DNA of 38,474 bases from Nocardiopsis chromatogenes YIM 90109 (GCF_000341185.1 NZ_ANBH01000113.1:19243-57716); one strand, 5' to 3'. Shown: positions 22,292-30,529, counted from the first letter of the stretch. Notes: generated from the sequence alone by a model not told the origin. A program made the numbers and translations.

Positions 22292-22975
22292 ATGCAGGAC
22301 CCGATCGACGTGACGCCGGGGACCATCGTCGTCTACAGCGACATCTGGTGCTCCTTCGCCCATATAGCCGTGCACCGGCTGCACGAGGCGCGCAGGCGCG
22401 CGCGGCTCGACGAGCAGGTGCGGTTCGACCACCGCGCGTTCCCGCTGGAGCTGTTGAACGGCGGCCCCAGCCCGCGCTCGGGGACCGACAGCGAGGTGGG
22501 GCGCATGGCCTCGATGGAGCCCGGCGCCGGGTGGCAGCTCTGGCAGTCGCCCGACTGGCTGTACCCGACGACCACGCTGCCCGCACTGGAGGCGGTGCAG
22601 GCCGCCAAGGCGCAGGGGCTCGATGCCTCTGAGCGGCTGGACCTGGCGTTGCGCAAGGCGTTCTGGGCCGAGTCGCGGTGCGTGGGCGACCGCGCGGTGA
22701 TCCTGGACTGCGCCAAGGCGGCGGGGGTGGACGCGGCGCACATCGCCGAGGCGCTGGACGACGGGAGGGCCCGGCGCACCCTGTCGGACCAGGCGGAGAC
22801 GGCCGCCACCGACCGGGTGAACTGCAGCCCGCACCTGTTCTTCGCCGACGGCGGCGACGTGGCCAATCCCGGCATCGAGGTGGGGTGGGCCGGGGACTAC
22901 GGCGTCGGGTGGCCCGAGGTCGCCTCCGACGACCCGTCGGTGTACGACGCCATCATCCGCCGCGCCGCCGCCTAG
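22292..22975 (+). CDS. DsbA/FrnE-family thioredoxin-fold protein
   Basis: 227 residues, 35 bases after the hydrolase. A thioredoxin strand (IVVYSDIWCSFAHIA) is followed by a helical insertion and a C-terminal strand with the cis-proline region (CSPHLFFADG) and NPGIEVGW. This is the FrnE/2-hydroxychromene isomerase branch of the DsbA family. The active site has a single cysteine (C20-S-F-A) rather than CxxC, so a simple disulfide oxidase role is unlikely; a glutathione- or mycothiol-transferase or isomerase-like role is possible. Last gene of the TetR-linked operon, followed by a terminator-like hairpin. Confidence 0.85.
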   Translation: MQDPIDVTPGTIVVYSDIWCSFAHIAVHRLHEARRRARLDEQVRFDHRAFPLELLNGGPSPRSGTDSEVGRMASMEPGAGWQLWQSPDWLYPTTTLPALEAVQAAKAQGLDASERLDLALRKAFWAESRCVGDRAVILDCAKAAGVDAAHIAEALDDGRARRTLSDQAETAATDRVNCSPHLFFADGGDVANPGIEVGWAGDYGVGWPEVASDDPSVYDAIIRRAAA

Positions 22976-22993
22976 GGAGCCGCCGCCTAGGGA
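22964..22993 (+). repeat. 15-bp tandem duplication spanning the stop codon
   Basis: GCCGCCGCCTAGGGA is present at 22964-22978 and again at 22979-22993, so the TAG stop and its flanks are doubled in the same frame. It looks like a recent slippage event with no effect on the protein. Confidence 0.9.
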
Positions 22994-23039
22994 GGGGACC
23001 GCCCCCGAACGCACCGACCCGCACACCCGCATCGCGAGT

Positions 23040-23066
23040 CCGCCGGAGCCCATGGGGCCCGGCGGG
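23040..23066 (+). terminator. Hairpin after the TetR-linked operon
   Basis: CCGCCGGAGCCC (23040-23051) pairs with GGGCCCGGCGGG (ending 23066), with one mismatch and a short ATG-containing loop. It stands 65 bases after the DsbA-like stop. No U-tract is present. Confidence 0.55.
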
Positions 23067-23468
23067 CTCGTCGTGTGCGTCCCCCGTTCCCGTGCGTTGC
23101 CGGTTCCTGCCACGCCCCCGCGACGGCCGACCGGGTGTCCGGGCCCCCGCGATCCGGACGTGCCCGGTCCCCGGTTCCCAGGCGCCGAAAGACCGCTCCG
23201 AAGACCCCTCCGCACCGTTTTTCCCATTCATATGTGAAGTGGACACGGAAATGCGTCGCATTCATCTCCGGATTCTCGGCCGAGCGCGGGAGTGTACCGG
23301 CGGCGCGGCCATTTTGCAGGGCGCCGGACGCGTCCGTTTCAGGTCAGGGCGAAAGGCCCTAAAGCGCCGCCTCCGTTCATAGACTTCAAGGCGTTCGAGC
23401 AGGTGATCACGGGTGTCCACATCGAACCGCCCGTGCTCGTCCTCCGAAATCGAGAAAGGCGCGAAGAC
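23067..23468. other. Upstream region of the biosynthetic cassette
   Basis: About 400 bases with no gene I can support. The stretch near 23215-23245 (CCGTTTTTCCCATTCATATG) is AT-rich and the likeliest promoter zone. The PLP gene's frame stays open back to an ATG at 23292, but that extension looks non-coding. No iron box like that at 27363 is visible here. Confidence 0.4.
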
Positions 23469-24695
23469 GTGACCGAGGCCGGAATCACCGACAACGAAGT
23501 GTCCGCTTTCCTCAACACGCTGCACGAAGAGGGAAACCCCGGCGGACAGGACGCGACCGACCTGACCCAGCACGAGATCCGGGCGCTGAGGACGCGGTAC
23601 AACCTGGCGGACGCGCACACCCACCAGCGGCAGTCGCCCGAGCAGGAGAAGATCGTCGCCCGGCTCACCGAGCTGTGGCACGAGTCCGAGGACCACACGC
23701 AGGCCTACTTCGAGGACCGGCTGCGGTCGGCCTTCTTCCGGCTGCACCGCCAGCCCACGGCGCTGCGCATGGACCGGGCGCTGCTGTCGTACTCGGCCAG
23801 CGTGTCCACCATGGTGGCCGCCATGTACCTGCGGCGGCACGGCATGTCCGTGGCGCTCGTCGAGCCCTGCTTCGACAACCTGACCGACCTGCTGCGCAAC
23901 ATGCAGGTCCCGCTGGAGGCGCTGGCCGAGGAGTCGCTGGCCGACCCGGCGCGGGTGTACGACCGGCTGGCCGAGGGGTGCGCCGCCGACGCGGTCTACC
24001 TGGTCGACCCGAACAACCCGACCGGGTTCACCCTGGCCTCCGGCGGCATGGAGGGGCTGCGCGAGGTGGTGCGGTTCTGCGCCGACCACGGGCGGCTGCT
24101 CGTGCTCGACTTCTGCTTCGCCTCGTTCGCGCTGGCGGCCGAGGGCGCCCGTGCGGACGTGTACGCGCTGCTGGAGGAGTCCGACATCGACTACCTGGCC
24201 ATCGAGGACACCGGCAAGACGTGGCCGCTGCAGGACGCCAAGTGCGCGCTGCTCACCGCCGGCGGGTCCCTCCAGCGGGAGGTCTACGACCTGCACACCA
24301 GCGTGCTGCTGAACGTCTCGCCGTTCGTGCTCAACGTGGTCGCCCGGTACGTGGAGGACTCCATCGAGGACGCGATGGGGTCGGTGCGGCGGATCGTGCG
24401 GGAGAACGCCGCCACCGCCCGCAACGCCCTGCACGGGCCGGTACTGGAGTACCAGGAGCCGATGGTGGAGACCAGCGTCGCCTGGTTCCGCATCCGCCCC
24501 GGCGGCCTGACCGCCTCCCGGCTGCAGGACGAGCTGCTGGCCGAAGAGGTGTACGTGCTGCCTGGCACCTACTTCTACTGGAGCGCACCCGAGCGCGGCG
24601 AGCGGTTCGTGCGGGTGGCGCTGGCCCGGGAGCCGGAGATGTTCCGCCTGGCCATGGACCGCATGCGGAAGGTGCTGATGCGCCATGAGCGGTGA
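23469..24695 (+). CDS. PLP-dependent fold-type I aminotransferase-like enzyme
   Basis: 408 residues from GTG 23469 (AAAGG upstream). A non-standard helical N-terminus of about 95 residues (TQHEIRALRTRYNLADAHTH) precedes the aminotransferase core: the NNPTG motif at 182-186, D214 in LVLDFCF (pyridine-nitrogen contact) and the Schiff-base lysine K250 in EDTGKTWP. The C-terminal small domain has WFRIRPGG and ends with a helix. It may be an aminotransferase, or a decarboxylase or lyase of the same fold. First of five genes with short overlaps (11 bases to the next), so it probably makes or modifies an amino acid that the downstream aldolase and oxidase use. Confidence 0.85.
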   Translation: MTEAGITDNEVSAFLNTLHEEGNPGGQDATDLTQHEIRALRTRYNLADAHTHQRQSPEQEKIVARLTELWHESEDHTQAYFEDRLRSAFFRLHRQPTALRMDRALLSYSASVSTMVAAMYLRRHGMSVALVEPCFDNLTDLLRNMQVPLEALAEESLADPARVYDRLAEGCAADAVYLVDPNNPTGFTLASGGMEGLREVVRFCADHGRLLVLDFCFASFALAAEGARADVYALLEESDIDYLAIEDTGKTWPLQDAKCALLTAGGSLQREVYDLHTSVLLNVSPFVLNVVARYVEDSIEDAMGSVRRIVRENAATARNALHGPVLEYQEPMVETSVAWFRIRPGGLTASRLQDELLAEEVYVLPGTYFYWSAPERGERFVRVALAREPEMFRLAMDRMRKVLMRHER

Positions 24696-25188
24696 GGTGT
24701 TCGTGGACGCCGCCCTCTTCATGGGGATGCACCACGAAGACGAGCGCGTGCGCCGCGGCTGCAAGGCGTTCTTCGCCCGCGCGCTGGAGCGGCCCGCGGC
24801 GCGGGTGCGCATGGGACTGGAACAGGTCGGACTGTGCGACGCCCTGGTGTGGAGGCGTCCCAGGGGCGAGCAGGACGCCTACTACCCCTTCATGGACCGG
24901 CTCCACACGGACCTGCGCGTGGACCGGACCGGGTACACGGAGAAGGAGACCCGGCGCGCCTGGGAGGACCCGGCCCTGGACGGGCTGCCCGACCACGAGC
25001 GGCTCCTGCTGGGGCAGGTGGTGGAGAGCGGCGGGACCCTGTACACCGCCTCCGCGCGCCTGCTGGCGCGGCCCGGCCTGCCGGTGGTGCCCGCACAGGC
25101 CGGGGAGGGCGAACCCCGGTTCCCGGGCGGGCTGGAGCCGTTCTACCGCATCTCGCTCGCGCTGCGCGTGGGGAGGGATGAGCTGTGA
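24685..25188 (+). CDS. DUF6190-like, PIN-type protein of the cassette
   Basis: 167 residues, starting inside the PLP gene. The opening EVFVDAALFMGMHHEDERVRRGC resembles the first strand and aspartate of PIN domains (VFVDAALFM), followed by helices (GCKAFFARALE, DRTGYTEKE...) and a later strand ending GLPVVPA. I relate it to DUF6190 from memory of that family's size and start, with limited certainty. No full PIN acidic set is evident. Its conserved place between biosynthetic genes suggests an accessory or structural role rather than a toxin. The next gene overlaps by 4 bases (GTGA). Confidence 0.65.
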   Translation: MSGEVFVDAALFMGMHHEDERVRRGCKAFFARALERPAARVRMGLEQVGLCDALVWRRPRGEQDAYYPFMDRLHTDLRVDRTGYTEKETRRAWEDPALDGLPDHERLLLGQVVESGGTLYTASARLLARPGLPVVPAQAGEGEPRFPGGLEPFYRISLALRVGRDEL

Positions 25189-25982
25189 TCTCCGGGACCG
25201 TGGTTCCGCTCATCACCCCTTACGACGGGCACGGCCGCGTCTCGGAGAAGAGCACGGCCTCCCTCATCGAGTACGTGCACGCGGACGTGTCCGCGCTGAT
25301 GCCGGTGCTCAGCTCGGGAGAAGGGTGGCGCCTCACCGACCAGCAGTGGAGCGACATGGTCTCCTTCACGGTCGCGCACTCCCACGGGCTCCCGGTGATC
25401 GCCGGGGTGCAGGCGGCCGACACGCCCTGCGTGCTGCGCCGGGCCCGCATGGCCGAGGCGCTGGGGGCGGACATGGTCGCCGCCACCACACCGTTCGGGG
25501 CGGGCGTCGGGCAGGACGAGATGGTGGCGCACTACCGGACGCTGCAGGGCGGGACCCGGCTGCCCATCGTCGTCTACAACGAGGAGCCGGTGTCGCAGAA
25601 CCGGGCGTCCCTGGTGACGCTGCTGCGGATCTGCGACCTGCCCGGCGTCGCCGCCGTGAAGGAGTCCAGCGGGAAGGCCGAACTGACGCGCGCCCTGGTG
25701 GCCGCCGGGACGGGGGTCCCGGTGTTCCAGGGGTGGGAGGACCGGGTGGCGTCGACGCCCGCGGTGGACGGGCTGATCGGGCCGCTGGCCAACCTCGAAC
25801 CGGGGCTGTGCAACACGCTGCTGGCCGACCCCGGCGAGCCGCTGCAGCGGATCGTGGTGGCGGTGTGCGAGCTGTTCGGGCTGTTCCGCGACGACTGGTA
25901 CCTGCGCGTGAAACGGGAGCTCGCGCGCAGGGGCGTGATCGAGGACGAATGCGCGCCCGCAGGAGAGGAGGACGGGTCATGA
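25185..25982 (+). CDS. Dihydrodipicolinate synthase-family aldolase/lyase
   Basis: 265 residues starting with GTG in the previous stop. The (beta/alpha)8 DHDPS/NAL family is shown by the opening VPLITPYDGHGRVS, SSGEGWRLT (in place of GTTGE, residues 43-51), GADMVAATTPFG, the tyrosine Y131 in VVYNEEP and the Schiff-base lysine K159 in VAAVKESSG. Housekeeping DapA has YNVPGRT here, so this one is divergent and likely condenses or cleaves pyruvate (or another keto acid) with a pathway-specific partner. The length is a little under the usual 290-300 residues. ATGA overlap with the diiron oxidase gene. Confidence 0.85.
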   Translation: MISGTVVPLITPYDGHGRVSEKSTASLIEYVHADVSALMPVLSSGEGWRLTDQQWSDMVSFTVAHSHGLPVIAGVQAADTPCVLRRARMAEALGADMVAATTPFGAGVGQDEMVAHYRTLQGGTRLPIVVYNEEPVSQNRASLVTLLRICDLPGVAAVKESSGKAELTRALVAAGTGVPVFQGWEDRVASTPAVDGLIGPLANLEPGLCNTLLADPGEPLQRIVVAVCELFGLFRDDWYLRVKRELARRGVIEDECAPAGEEDGS

Positions 25983-26902
25983 CGACGAGCACGGCGCCGG
26001 GTGTGCCGGGGATGCCGGGTGTGCCGAGCGGGGCACCCGCCGCCCCCGACACCGCCATGGCGCGCGCGAGGGCGGCCGACAGCGACCAGCTCCGGCTGTA
26101 CCGCCTGTACAGGACGGTGCCCACGGCCGAGGAGTACGCGGAGACGCTGGCGCTGGAGGAGCGCTGGATCGGGCCGATGGCCGCGCGGTTCGAGGCCGGG
26201 GCGCCCGACCTGCCGGACCGGGCGGCGCTGCTGGCCGCGCTGCGCGGGCGGCTGGCGGCCGAAGCGGCGGCGGAGGACGAGGCCGCGCGGTTCGTGGCCG
26301 AGGAGGCCGGCCTGGAACAGCTCAAGGTGGTCGCGGCCGAGTTCGCGGTGGACGGGCTGACCGAGTCCGAGACGCTGCTGCCGGTCGTGGCGCGGCTGGC
26401 GTTCCCCTCGGGTCTGGCGGTGTTCCGGGTGCTCATCGACGAGCTGGGGTGCGGCAGCGAGGAGAAGGCGCACTCCCGGCTGTACCGGGACCTGCTGACC
26501 GGGCTGGGGATGACGCTGGACCTGGAGCACTACGTGCAAAGGGCGGCGCCGGAATCGCTGGCCTACGTCAACCTGTTCCACTGGCTGGCGTCGCGCGCGC
26601 CGGAGCCGGAGTACTTCCTCGGGGGCTACGCCTACTTCGAGTCGAGCGTGCTGTACGCGTTCCAGTGCTACCGGCAGGCGGCCGAGCGGCTGGGGCTGTC
26701 GGAGCACGCGTACTACACCGAGCACCTGTACATCGACGGCTACCACAGCCGCCAGATGCGTGCGGCGCTCAAGGCGCTGGACACCGAGCGGGGCCTGGAC
26801 ACGGCCAAGGTCTGGGCGGGCGTGGAACTGACCGGCGCGGTGGCCGGGGCGGCCTTCGAGGCCGCCGTCGAACGCGCGCGGGCGGCGGGAGCCCCCTCGT
26901 GA
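25979..26902 (+). CDS. Haem-oxygenase-like diiron oxidase (iron-containing redox enzyme family)
   Basis: 307 residues from ATG 25979, inside the aldolase stop. A Pro/Gly-rich lead of 30 residues precedes an all-helical haem-oxygenase-like fold. Possible iron ligands are E155/E162 and H165 (DELGCGSEEKAHSRLY), E221 (YFESS), and the E-H-x3-D-x2-H group at 248-256 (TEHLYIDGYH). Known members of this superfamily (UndA, BesC, SznF and others) use oxygen to cleave C-C bonds, desaturate or hydroxylate amines. The Rieske protein encoded next, overlapping by GTGA, is a plausible electron donor. Reaction and substrate are unknown. Confidence 0.87.
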   Translation: MTTSTAPGVPGMPGVPSGAPAAPDTAMARARAADSDQLRLYRLYRTVPTAEEYAETLALEERWIGPMAARFEAGAPDLPDRAALLAALRGRLAAEAAAEDEAARFVAEEAGLEQLKVVAAEFAVDGLTESETLLPVVARLAFPSGLAVFRVLIDELGCGSEEKAHSRLYRDLLTGLGMTLDLEHYVQRAAPESLAYVNLFHWLASRAPEPEYFLGGYAYFESSVLYAFQCYRQAAERLGLSEHAYYTEHLYIDGYHSRQMRAALKALDTERGLDTAKVWAGVELTGAVAGAAFEAAVERARAAGAPS

Positions 26903-27165
26903 GCGGCGGCGGGGCCTCTGTCCGCCCCGTCACCGAGGACATGGTGCTGATCGAGGCGGGAGGCCGAAGGCTGCTGGCCGAGGCCCACTGCCCGCATAGG
27001 GGCGGCCTGCTGCGGTTCGGCCACGTGGACGGCACGGTACTGAAGGTGCGGTGCCCGCTGCACCACTCGGTGTTCGACCTGAGGGACGGTTCGGTGAGCG
27101 CGGGTCCATCGTGCAGGGCCCTGCGGATCATCTCCGACCTGTCCGGAGAGCCGGTCGAGCAGTAG
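26899..27165 (+). CDS. Small stand-alone Rieske [2Fe-2S] protein
   Basis: 88 residues from GTG 26899 (overlaps the oxidase stop as GTGA). The two Rieske motifs are complete: C31-P-H33-RGG and C52-P-L-H55-H. A preceding hydrophobic strand (MVLIEAGGRRLLAEA) fits the fold. With no other domain it can only carry electrons, or be fused in function to a partner. It is the last gene of the cassette and ends 16 bases before a strong terminator. I infer that it reduces the diiron oxidase. Confidence 0.9.
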   Translation: MSGGGASVRPVTEDMVLIEAGGRRLLAEAHCPHRGGLLRFGHVDGTVLKVRCPLHHSVFDLRDGSVSAGPSCRALRIISDLSGEPVEQ

Positions 27166-27181
27166 CCCTCCAGGAGAAGAG

Positions 27182-27215
27182 CGGGGCCCACACCCAAGGG
27201 AGCGTGTGGGCCCCG
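27182..27215 (+). terminator. Terminator of the biosynthetic cassette
   Basis: A perfect 12-base-pair stem, CGGGGCCCACAC (27182-27193) with GTGTGGGCCCCG (27204-27215), around a 10-base loop, 17 bases after the Rieske stop. It separates the cassette from the iron importer. Confidence 0.85.
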
Positions 27216-27362
27216 TCCGCTTCGCTTCAGGCGGTCGCTCGTCCTGCACCCGTCCTGCAGCGATTCGGCGCCATGTGCACGTCGACGGCTTCCGTCGGGC
27301 CGAAAGCGCCCCCACCATCCGGCGGGGCCCGATTTTCCGGCATACCGCGACGCGGGCATTGG

Positions 27363-27381
27363 TAAGGCTAGGCTAAGGTAG
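27363..27381 (+). promoter_or_regulatory. DmdR/IdeR-type iron box
   Basis: TAAGGCTAGGCTAAGGTAG agrees at about 14 of 19 positions with the actinobacterial iron box TTAGGTTAGGCTAACCTAA. It lies about 60 bases upstream of the siderophore-binding lipoprotein gene. Binding of iron-loaded DmdR/IdeR here would switch off the importer when iron is plentiful. Confidence 0.75.
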
Positions 27382-27442
27382 CCATCGCCGTGTTGGGCAT
27401 TTCGGGCGCATGGTCCCGAACCGGATCTGTTGAGCGGTGGTC

Positions 27443-28483
27443 ATGGTGATACGCGCTTCTCTCGCCGCGGGGGCGTCCGTCCTCCTCCTGCTGGCCACGG
27501 CCGGCTGCGGGGAGTCCGAACCCGTTCCGGAGCAGGAGGCCGCCGCCGGGGAAGGCGCGACCGAGTACCCCCTGGTCGTGGAGAACTGCGGCCGGGAAGT
27601 GACGATCGAGCACGCGCCTCAGCGGGCCGTCTCCCTCGACCAGGGGTCCACCGAGATCCTCCTGTCGCTGGGGCTGGAGGACCGCATGGTCGGCACCGCG
27701 TCGTGGACCGACCCGGTGCGGGAGAACCTCGCCGAAGCCAACGAGGAGGTCCCCCGGCTGGCGGACGAGGCGCCCTCCTGGGAAGTGGCCCTGGACACCG
27801 ACCCCGACCTGGTGACGGCCTCGTTCGGGCGCCACTTCGCCCAGGGAGGGGTGGCCGAGCGGAGCCGCTTCGAGGAGACCGGCATCCCGACCTATCTCTC
27901 CCCCACCGACTGCGACGGCGGCACGAGCATCAACGGCGGCGGCACCCGGACCGCCCCGCTCACCCTCGATTCGCTGTACCAGGAGATCCGTGAGCTGGCC
28001 GAGATCTTCGACGTCCCCAGCAGGGGCGAGGACCTGGTGGACGAACTCGAACAGCGGCGCCGAGCGGCCCTGGAGGGCGTCGACGGCTCCGACGTCACCA
28101 TCGCGTTCTGGTTCGCGGACCTGAAGACGCCCTACGTCGCAGGCGGGCGGGGTTCGGCGAACCTCCTGGCCGACGAGGTCGGCGCCGAGAACGTGTTCGC
28201 CGATGAGGAGGACGATTGGCCGGCCACGACGTGGGAGGCCTTCGTCGACCGGGACCCCGACGTGATCGTGCTCGGAGACCTCAGCCGCGAGCGGGCGCCG
28301 GGCGACCAGCTCCAGGAGAAGATCGACTTCCTGGAGAGCGACCCCCTCACCAAGGACATGGACGCGGTCGAGGAGGAACGGTTCATCGCCCTGCACGGGG
28401 CCGAGATGAACCCCTCGATCCGGATCGTCGACGGGCTGGAGGACCTCACCGAAGGGCTCGGCTCCTTCGAGGAGGCGCGGTGA
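27443..28483 (+). CDS. Siderophore-binding lipoprotein (ABC importer, FepB/FhuD type)
   Basis: 346 residues from ATG 27443 (GTG starts two codons before or one after are possible). A lipoprotein signal with the anchoring cysteine C22 (LLLLATAGC) is followed by a class III binding protein: TIEHAPQRAVSLDQGSTEILLSLGLEDRMVG, shortened here to its core PQRAVSLDQGSTEILLSLG, and a second lobe with VAGGRGSANLLADEVGAENVF. It catches an iron-siderophore outside the cell and passes it to the permease encoded next (overlap GTGA). The upstream iron box indicates induction by iron starvation. Which siderophore is taken up is not readable. Confidence 0.92.
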   Translation: MVIRASLAAGASVLLLLATAGCGESEPVPEQEAAAGEGATEYPLVVENCGREVTIEHAPQRAVSLDQGSTEILLSLGLEDRMVGTASWTDPVRENLAEANEEVPRLADEAPSWEVALDTDPDLVTASFGRHFAQGGVAERSRFEETGIPTYLSPTDCDGGTSINGGGTRTAPLTLDSLYQEIRELAEIFDVPSRGEDLVDELEQRRRAALEGVDGSDVTIAFWFADLKTPYVAGGRGSANLLADEVGAENVFADEEDDWPATTWEAFVDRDPDVIVLGDLSRERAPGDQLQEKIDFLESDPLTKDMDAVEEERFIALHGAEMNPSIRIVDGLEDLTEGLGSFEEAR

Positions 28484-29568
28484 CGCTCGACGCCTCGCCC
28501 GTCGAGTCGCGCACCGCGTCCGCCCCGGCGCCGTCGGCCGGACCCGCCGGGGGCTCGTCTCTGCGGTTCCTCGGCGTGGGCACGGGGGCGCTGGCACTGC
28601 TCCTGGCGTCGATCGGAGTGGCGATCACCCTGGGGCCCGCGGACGTCTCCCTGGTCAACGTGCGCGACATCGTGCTCAACCACCTGGGGTTCACGGACAT
28701 CCCGGTGCGGGTCTCCGAGGACGCCATCGTGTGGGACGACCGCCTGCCCCGGGCGCTGGTGGCCGCGGCGTGCGGGGCCGGTCTGGGACTGTGCGGTGTG
28801 ATCCTGCAGTCGCTGCTGCGCAACCCGCTCGCCGACCCCTATGTCCTCGGGATCTCCTCGGGCGCCTCGACCGGAGCGGTTCTGGTGGGGATCGTGGGCA
28901 TCGGCGGGTTCGCGCTGGGGGTCTCCGGCGGAGCGTTCGCCGGCTCGGTCGCGGCGTTCGCCGTGGTGCTGCTGATCTCGCGCCTGGCGGGCGGCACCAA
29001 TGACAAGGTCATCCTGGCGGGGATCGCGGTGACGCAGCTGTTCTCCGCGCTGACCTCGTTCGTCATCTTCGCCTTCGCCGATTCGGACGAGGCGCGCGGG
29101 GTGATGTTCTGGCTGCTGGGCTCCCTCGAAGGGGTGCGGTGGGACGATGTGGCCCTGTGCGGTGCCGTCGTGCTCGCCGGTGTGGTCTTCTGCCTGCTGC
29201 GGGCGCCGGTGCTGGACGCGTTCGCGTTCGGTGACGAGGTCGCCTCCTCGCTGGGGGTGTCGGTGCGGCGGGCCAGGATCACCCTGATGACCGTGACCGC
29301 GCTGCTCACGGCGACGATGGTGAGCGTGGCCGGGGCGATCGGGTTCGTCGGCCTGGTGCTGCCGCACGCCGCACGGTTTCTGACCGGGCCGGTGCACTCC
29401 CGCCTGGTCCCGGTGACGGCGCTGGTCGGGGCGGTCTTCATGGTGTGGGTGGACGCGGCGGCGCGCGTCGCCTTCTCCCCCTCGCCGCTGCCCGTCGGGG
29501 TGGGGACCGCGCTGGTCGGCGTCCCGGTGTTCATCGCCATCATGTTCCGCCGGAGGAGGTCGCTGTGA
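28480..29568 (+). CDS. FecCD-family siderophore permease
   Basis: 362 residues from GTG 28480. Nine to ten membrane helices of the FecCD (BtuC) type are visible. Family motifs are WDDRLPRALVAAACGAGLGLCGVILQ (core RLPRALVAAACGAGL), NPLADPYVLGISSGASTGAV (core NPLADPYVLGISSGAS), and GFVGLVLPHAARFLTGP near the end. A single permease gene suggests a homodimer. It works with the lipoprotein before it and the ATPase after it. There is an N-terminal disordered lead of about 25 residues. Confidence 0.93.
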   Translation: MTLDASPVESRTASAPAPSAGPAGGSSLRFLGVGTGALALLLASIGVAITLGPADVSLVNVRDIVLNHLGFTDIPVRVSEDAIVWDDRLPRALVAAACGAGLGLCGVILQSLLRNPLADPYVLGISSGASTGAVLVGIVGIGGFALGVSGGAFAGSVAAFAVVLLISRLAGGTNDKVILAGIAVTQLFSALTSFVIFAFADSDEARGVMFWLLGSLEGVRWDDVALCGAVVLAGVVFCLLRAPVLDAFAFGDEVASSLGVSVRRARITLMTVTALLTATMVSVAGAIGFVGLVLPHAARFLTGPVHSRLVPVTALVGAVFMVWVDAAARVAFSPSPLPVGVGTALVGVPVFIAIMFRRRRSL

Positions 29569-29599
29569 CCCCTGCGTTCCGACTGACGAGGAGGCCGGT

Positions 29600-30388
29600 G
29601 TGACTCTGCGGACCCGGGAGGTCGGCTGGAGCCGCGGCGGTCGGCTCGTCGTCGACGGGGTGACCCTGGAGCCGCGGGCCGGGGAGACGGTCGGGCTGCT
29701 CGGTCCCAACGGTTCGGGCAAGTCCTCCCTCATCAAACTGCTGTCGGGGGCGGTGCGGCCCACGTCCGGGACGGTCACGCTGGACGACGCATCGCTGGCT
29801 GCGCTGTCCCGGAAGGACGCGGCGCGAGCGATCGCCACCGTGACGCAGCACGCCGACACCGTCGTGGACATCACGGTCCGCGACATCGTGGCCCTCGGCC
29901 GCATCCCCCACCGCGGCACGTTCGGCGGCGACAGGCGGGCCGATGCCCGGGCCGTCTCCGACGCGCTCGCGAGGACCGGCCTTTCCGACAAGGCAGACGA
30001 ACTATGGCACCGCCTGTCGGGAGGAGAACGCCAGCGCGTCCATATCGCCCGCGCGCTGGCACAGGAGCCCAGGGAGCTCCTTCTGGACGAGCCGACGAAC
30101 CACCTGGACATCCGCTATCAGCTGGAACTGCTCCAGCTCGTGGCCGACCTGCCGGTGACGACGGTGGTGGCCCTGCACGACCTGAACCTGGCGGCGATGT
30201 TCTGCGACTCCGTCCTCGTCCTCAAGGAGGGCCGGGCCGTCGCCGGAGGCGCACCGGCCGACATCCTGACGCCGGAGCTGATCGCGGAGGTCTACGAGGT
30301 CAACGCCACTGTCAGAACCAACCCCGGGACGGGCCGCCCGGAGATCGGCTTCACCCCGGGACGCGTGCCGAGCACGGCGGCGCGGTAA
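29600..30388 (+). CDS. Siderophore ABC importer ATPase (FecE/FepC type)
   Basis: 262 residues from GTG 29600, 31 bases after the permease. Walker A GPNGSGKSS is at 35-43, the Q-loop is in TVTQHAD, the signature LSGGERQR follows, then Walker B LLLDEPTNHLD and the switch histidine in VVALHDLNLA. It powers import through the FecCD permease. Its stop codon is followed at once by a hairpin, so it closes the three-gene iron operon. Confidence 0.94.
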   Translation: MTLRTREVGWSRGGRLVVDGVTLEPRAGETVGLLGPNGSGKSSLIKLLSGAVRPTSGTVTLDDASLAALSRKDAARAIATVTQHADTVVDITVRDIVALGRIPHRGTFGGDRRADARAVSDALARTGLSDKADELWHRLSGGERQRVHIARALAQEPRELLLDEPTNHLDIRYQLELLQLVADLPVTTVVALHDLNLAAMFCDSVLVLKEGRAVAGGAPADILTPELIAEVYEVNATVRTNPGTGRPEIGFTPGRVPSTAAR

Positions 30389-30408
30389 GCCCCCGGCCCG
30401 CCGGGGGC
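30389..30408 (+). terminator. Terminator of the iron-import operon
   Basis: GCCCCCGG (30389-30396) pairs with CCGGGGGC (30401-30408) around a CCCG loop, beginning directly after the ATPase stop. Confidence 0.75.
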
Positions 30409-30431
30409 GGCCTGCGGGCGACCTCGTGGGC

Positions 30432-30455
30432 GCCCGCCACCGCCAGAGGGCGGGC
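30432..30455 (+). terminator. Second hairpin, tandem terminator
   Basis: GCCCGCC (30432-30438) pairs with GGCGGGC (30449-30455), 24 bases after the first hairpin. The two in series probably insulate the importer from the toxin-antitoxin pair. Confidence 0.5.
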
Positions 30456-30529
30456 TCCTCACTGCTGAACCACGCGCTATTTCATACGAGAGCCGTCCAC
30501 CCGGTGCCATATAGAGGCATGGTCAAAGT

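Noticed and set aside
23067-23468. Possible riboswitch before the biosynthetic cassette
   Set aside because: Only a 5-bp stem (AGGGC-GAAAG-GCCCT) is visible and no known aptamer pattern could be recognised.
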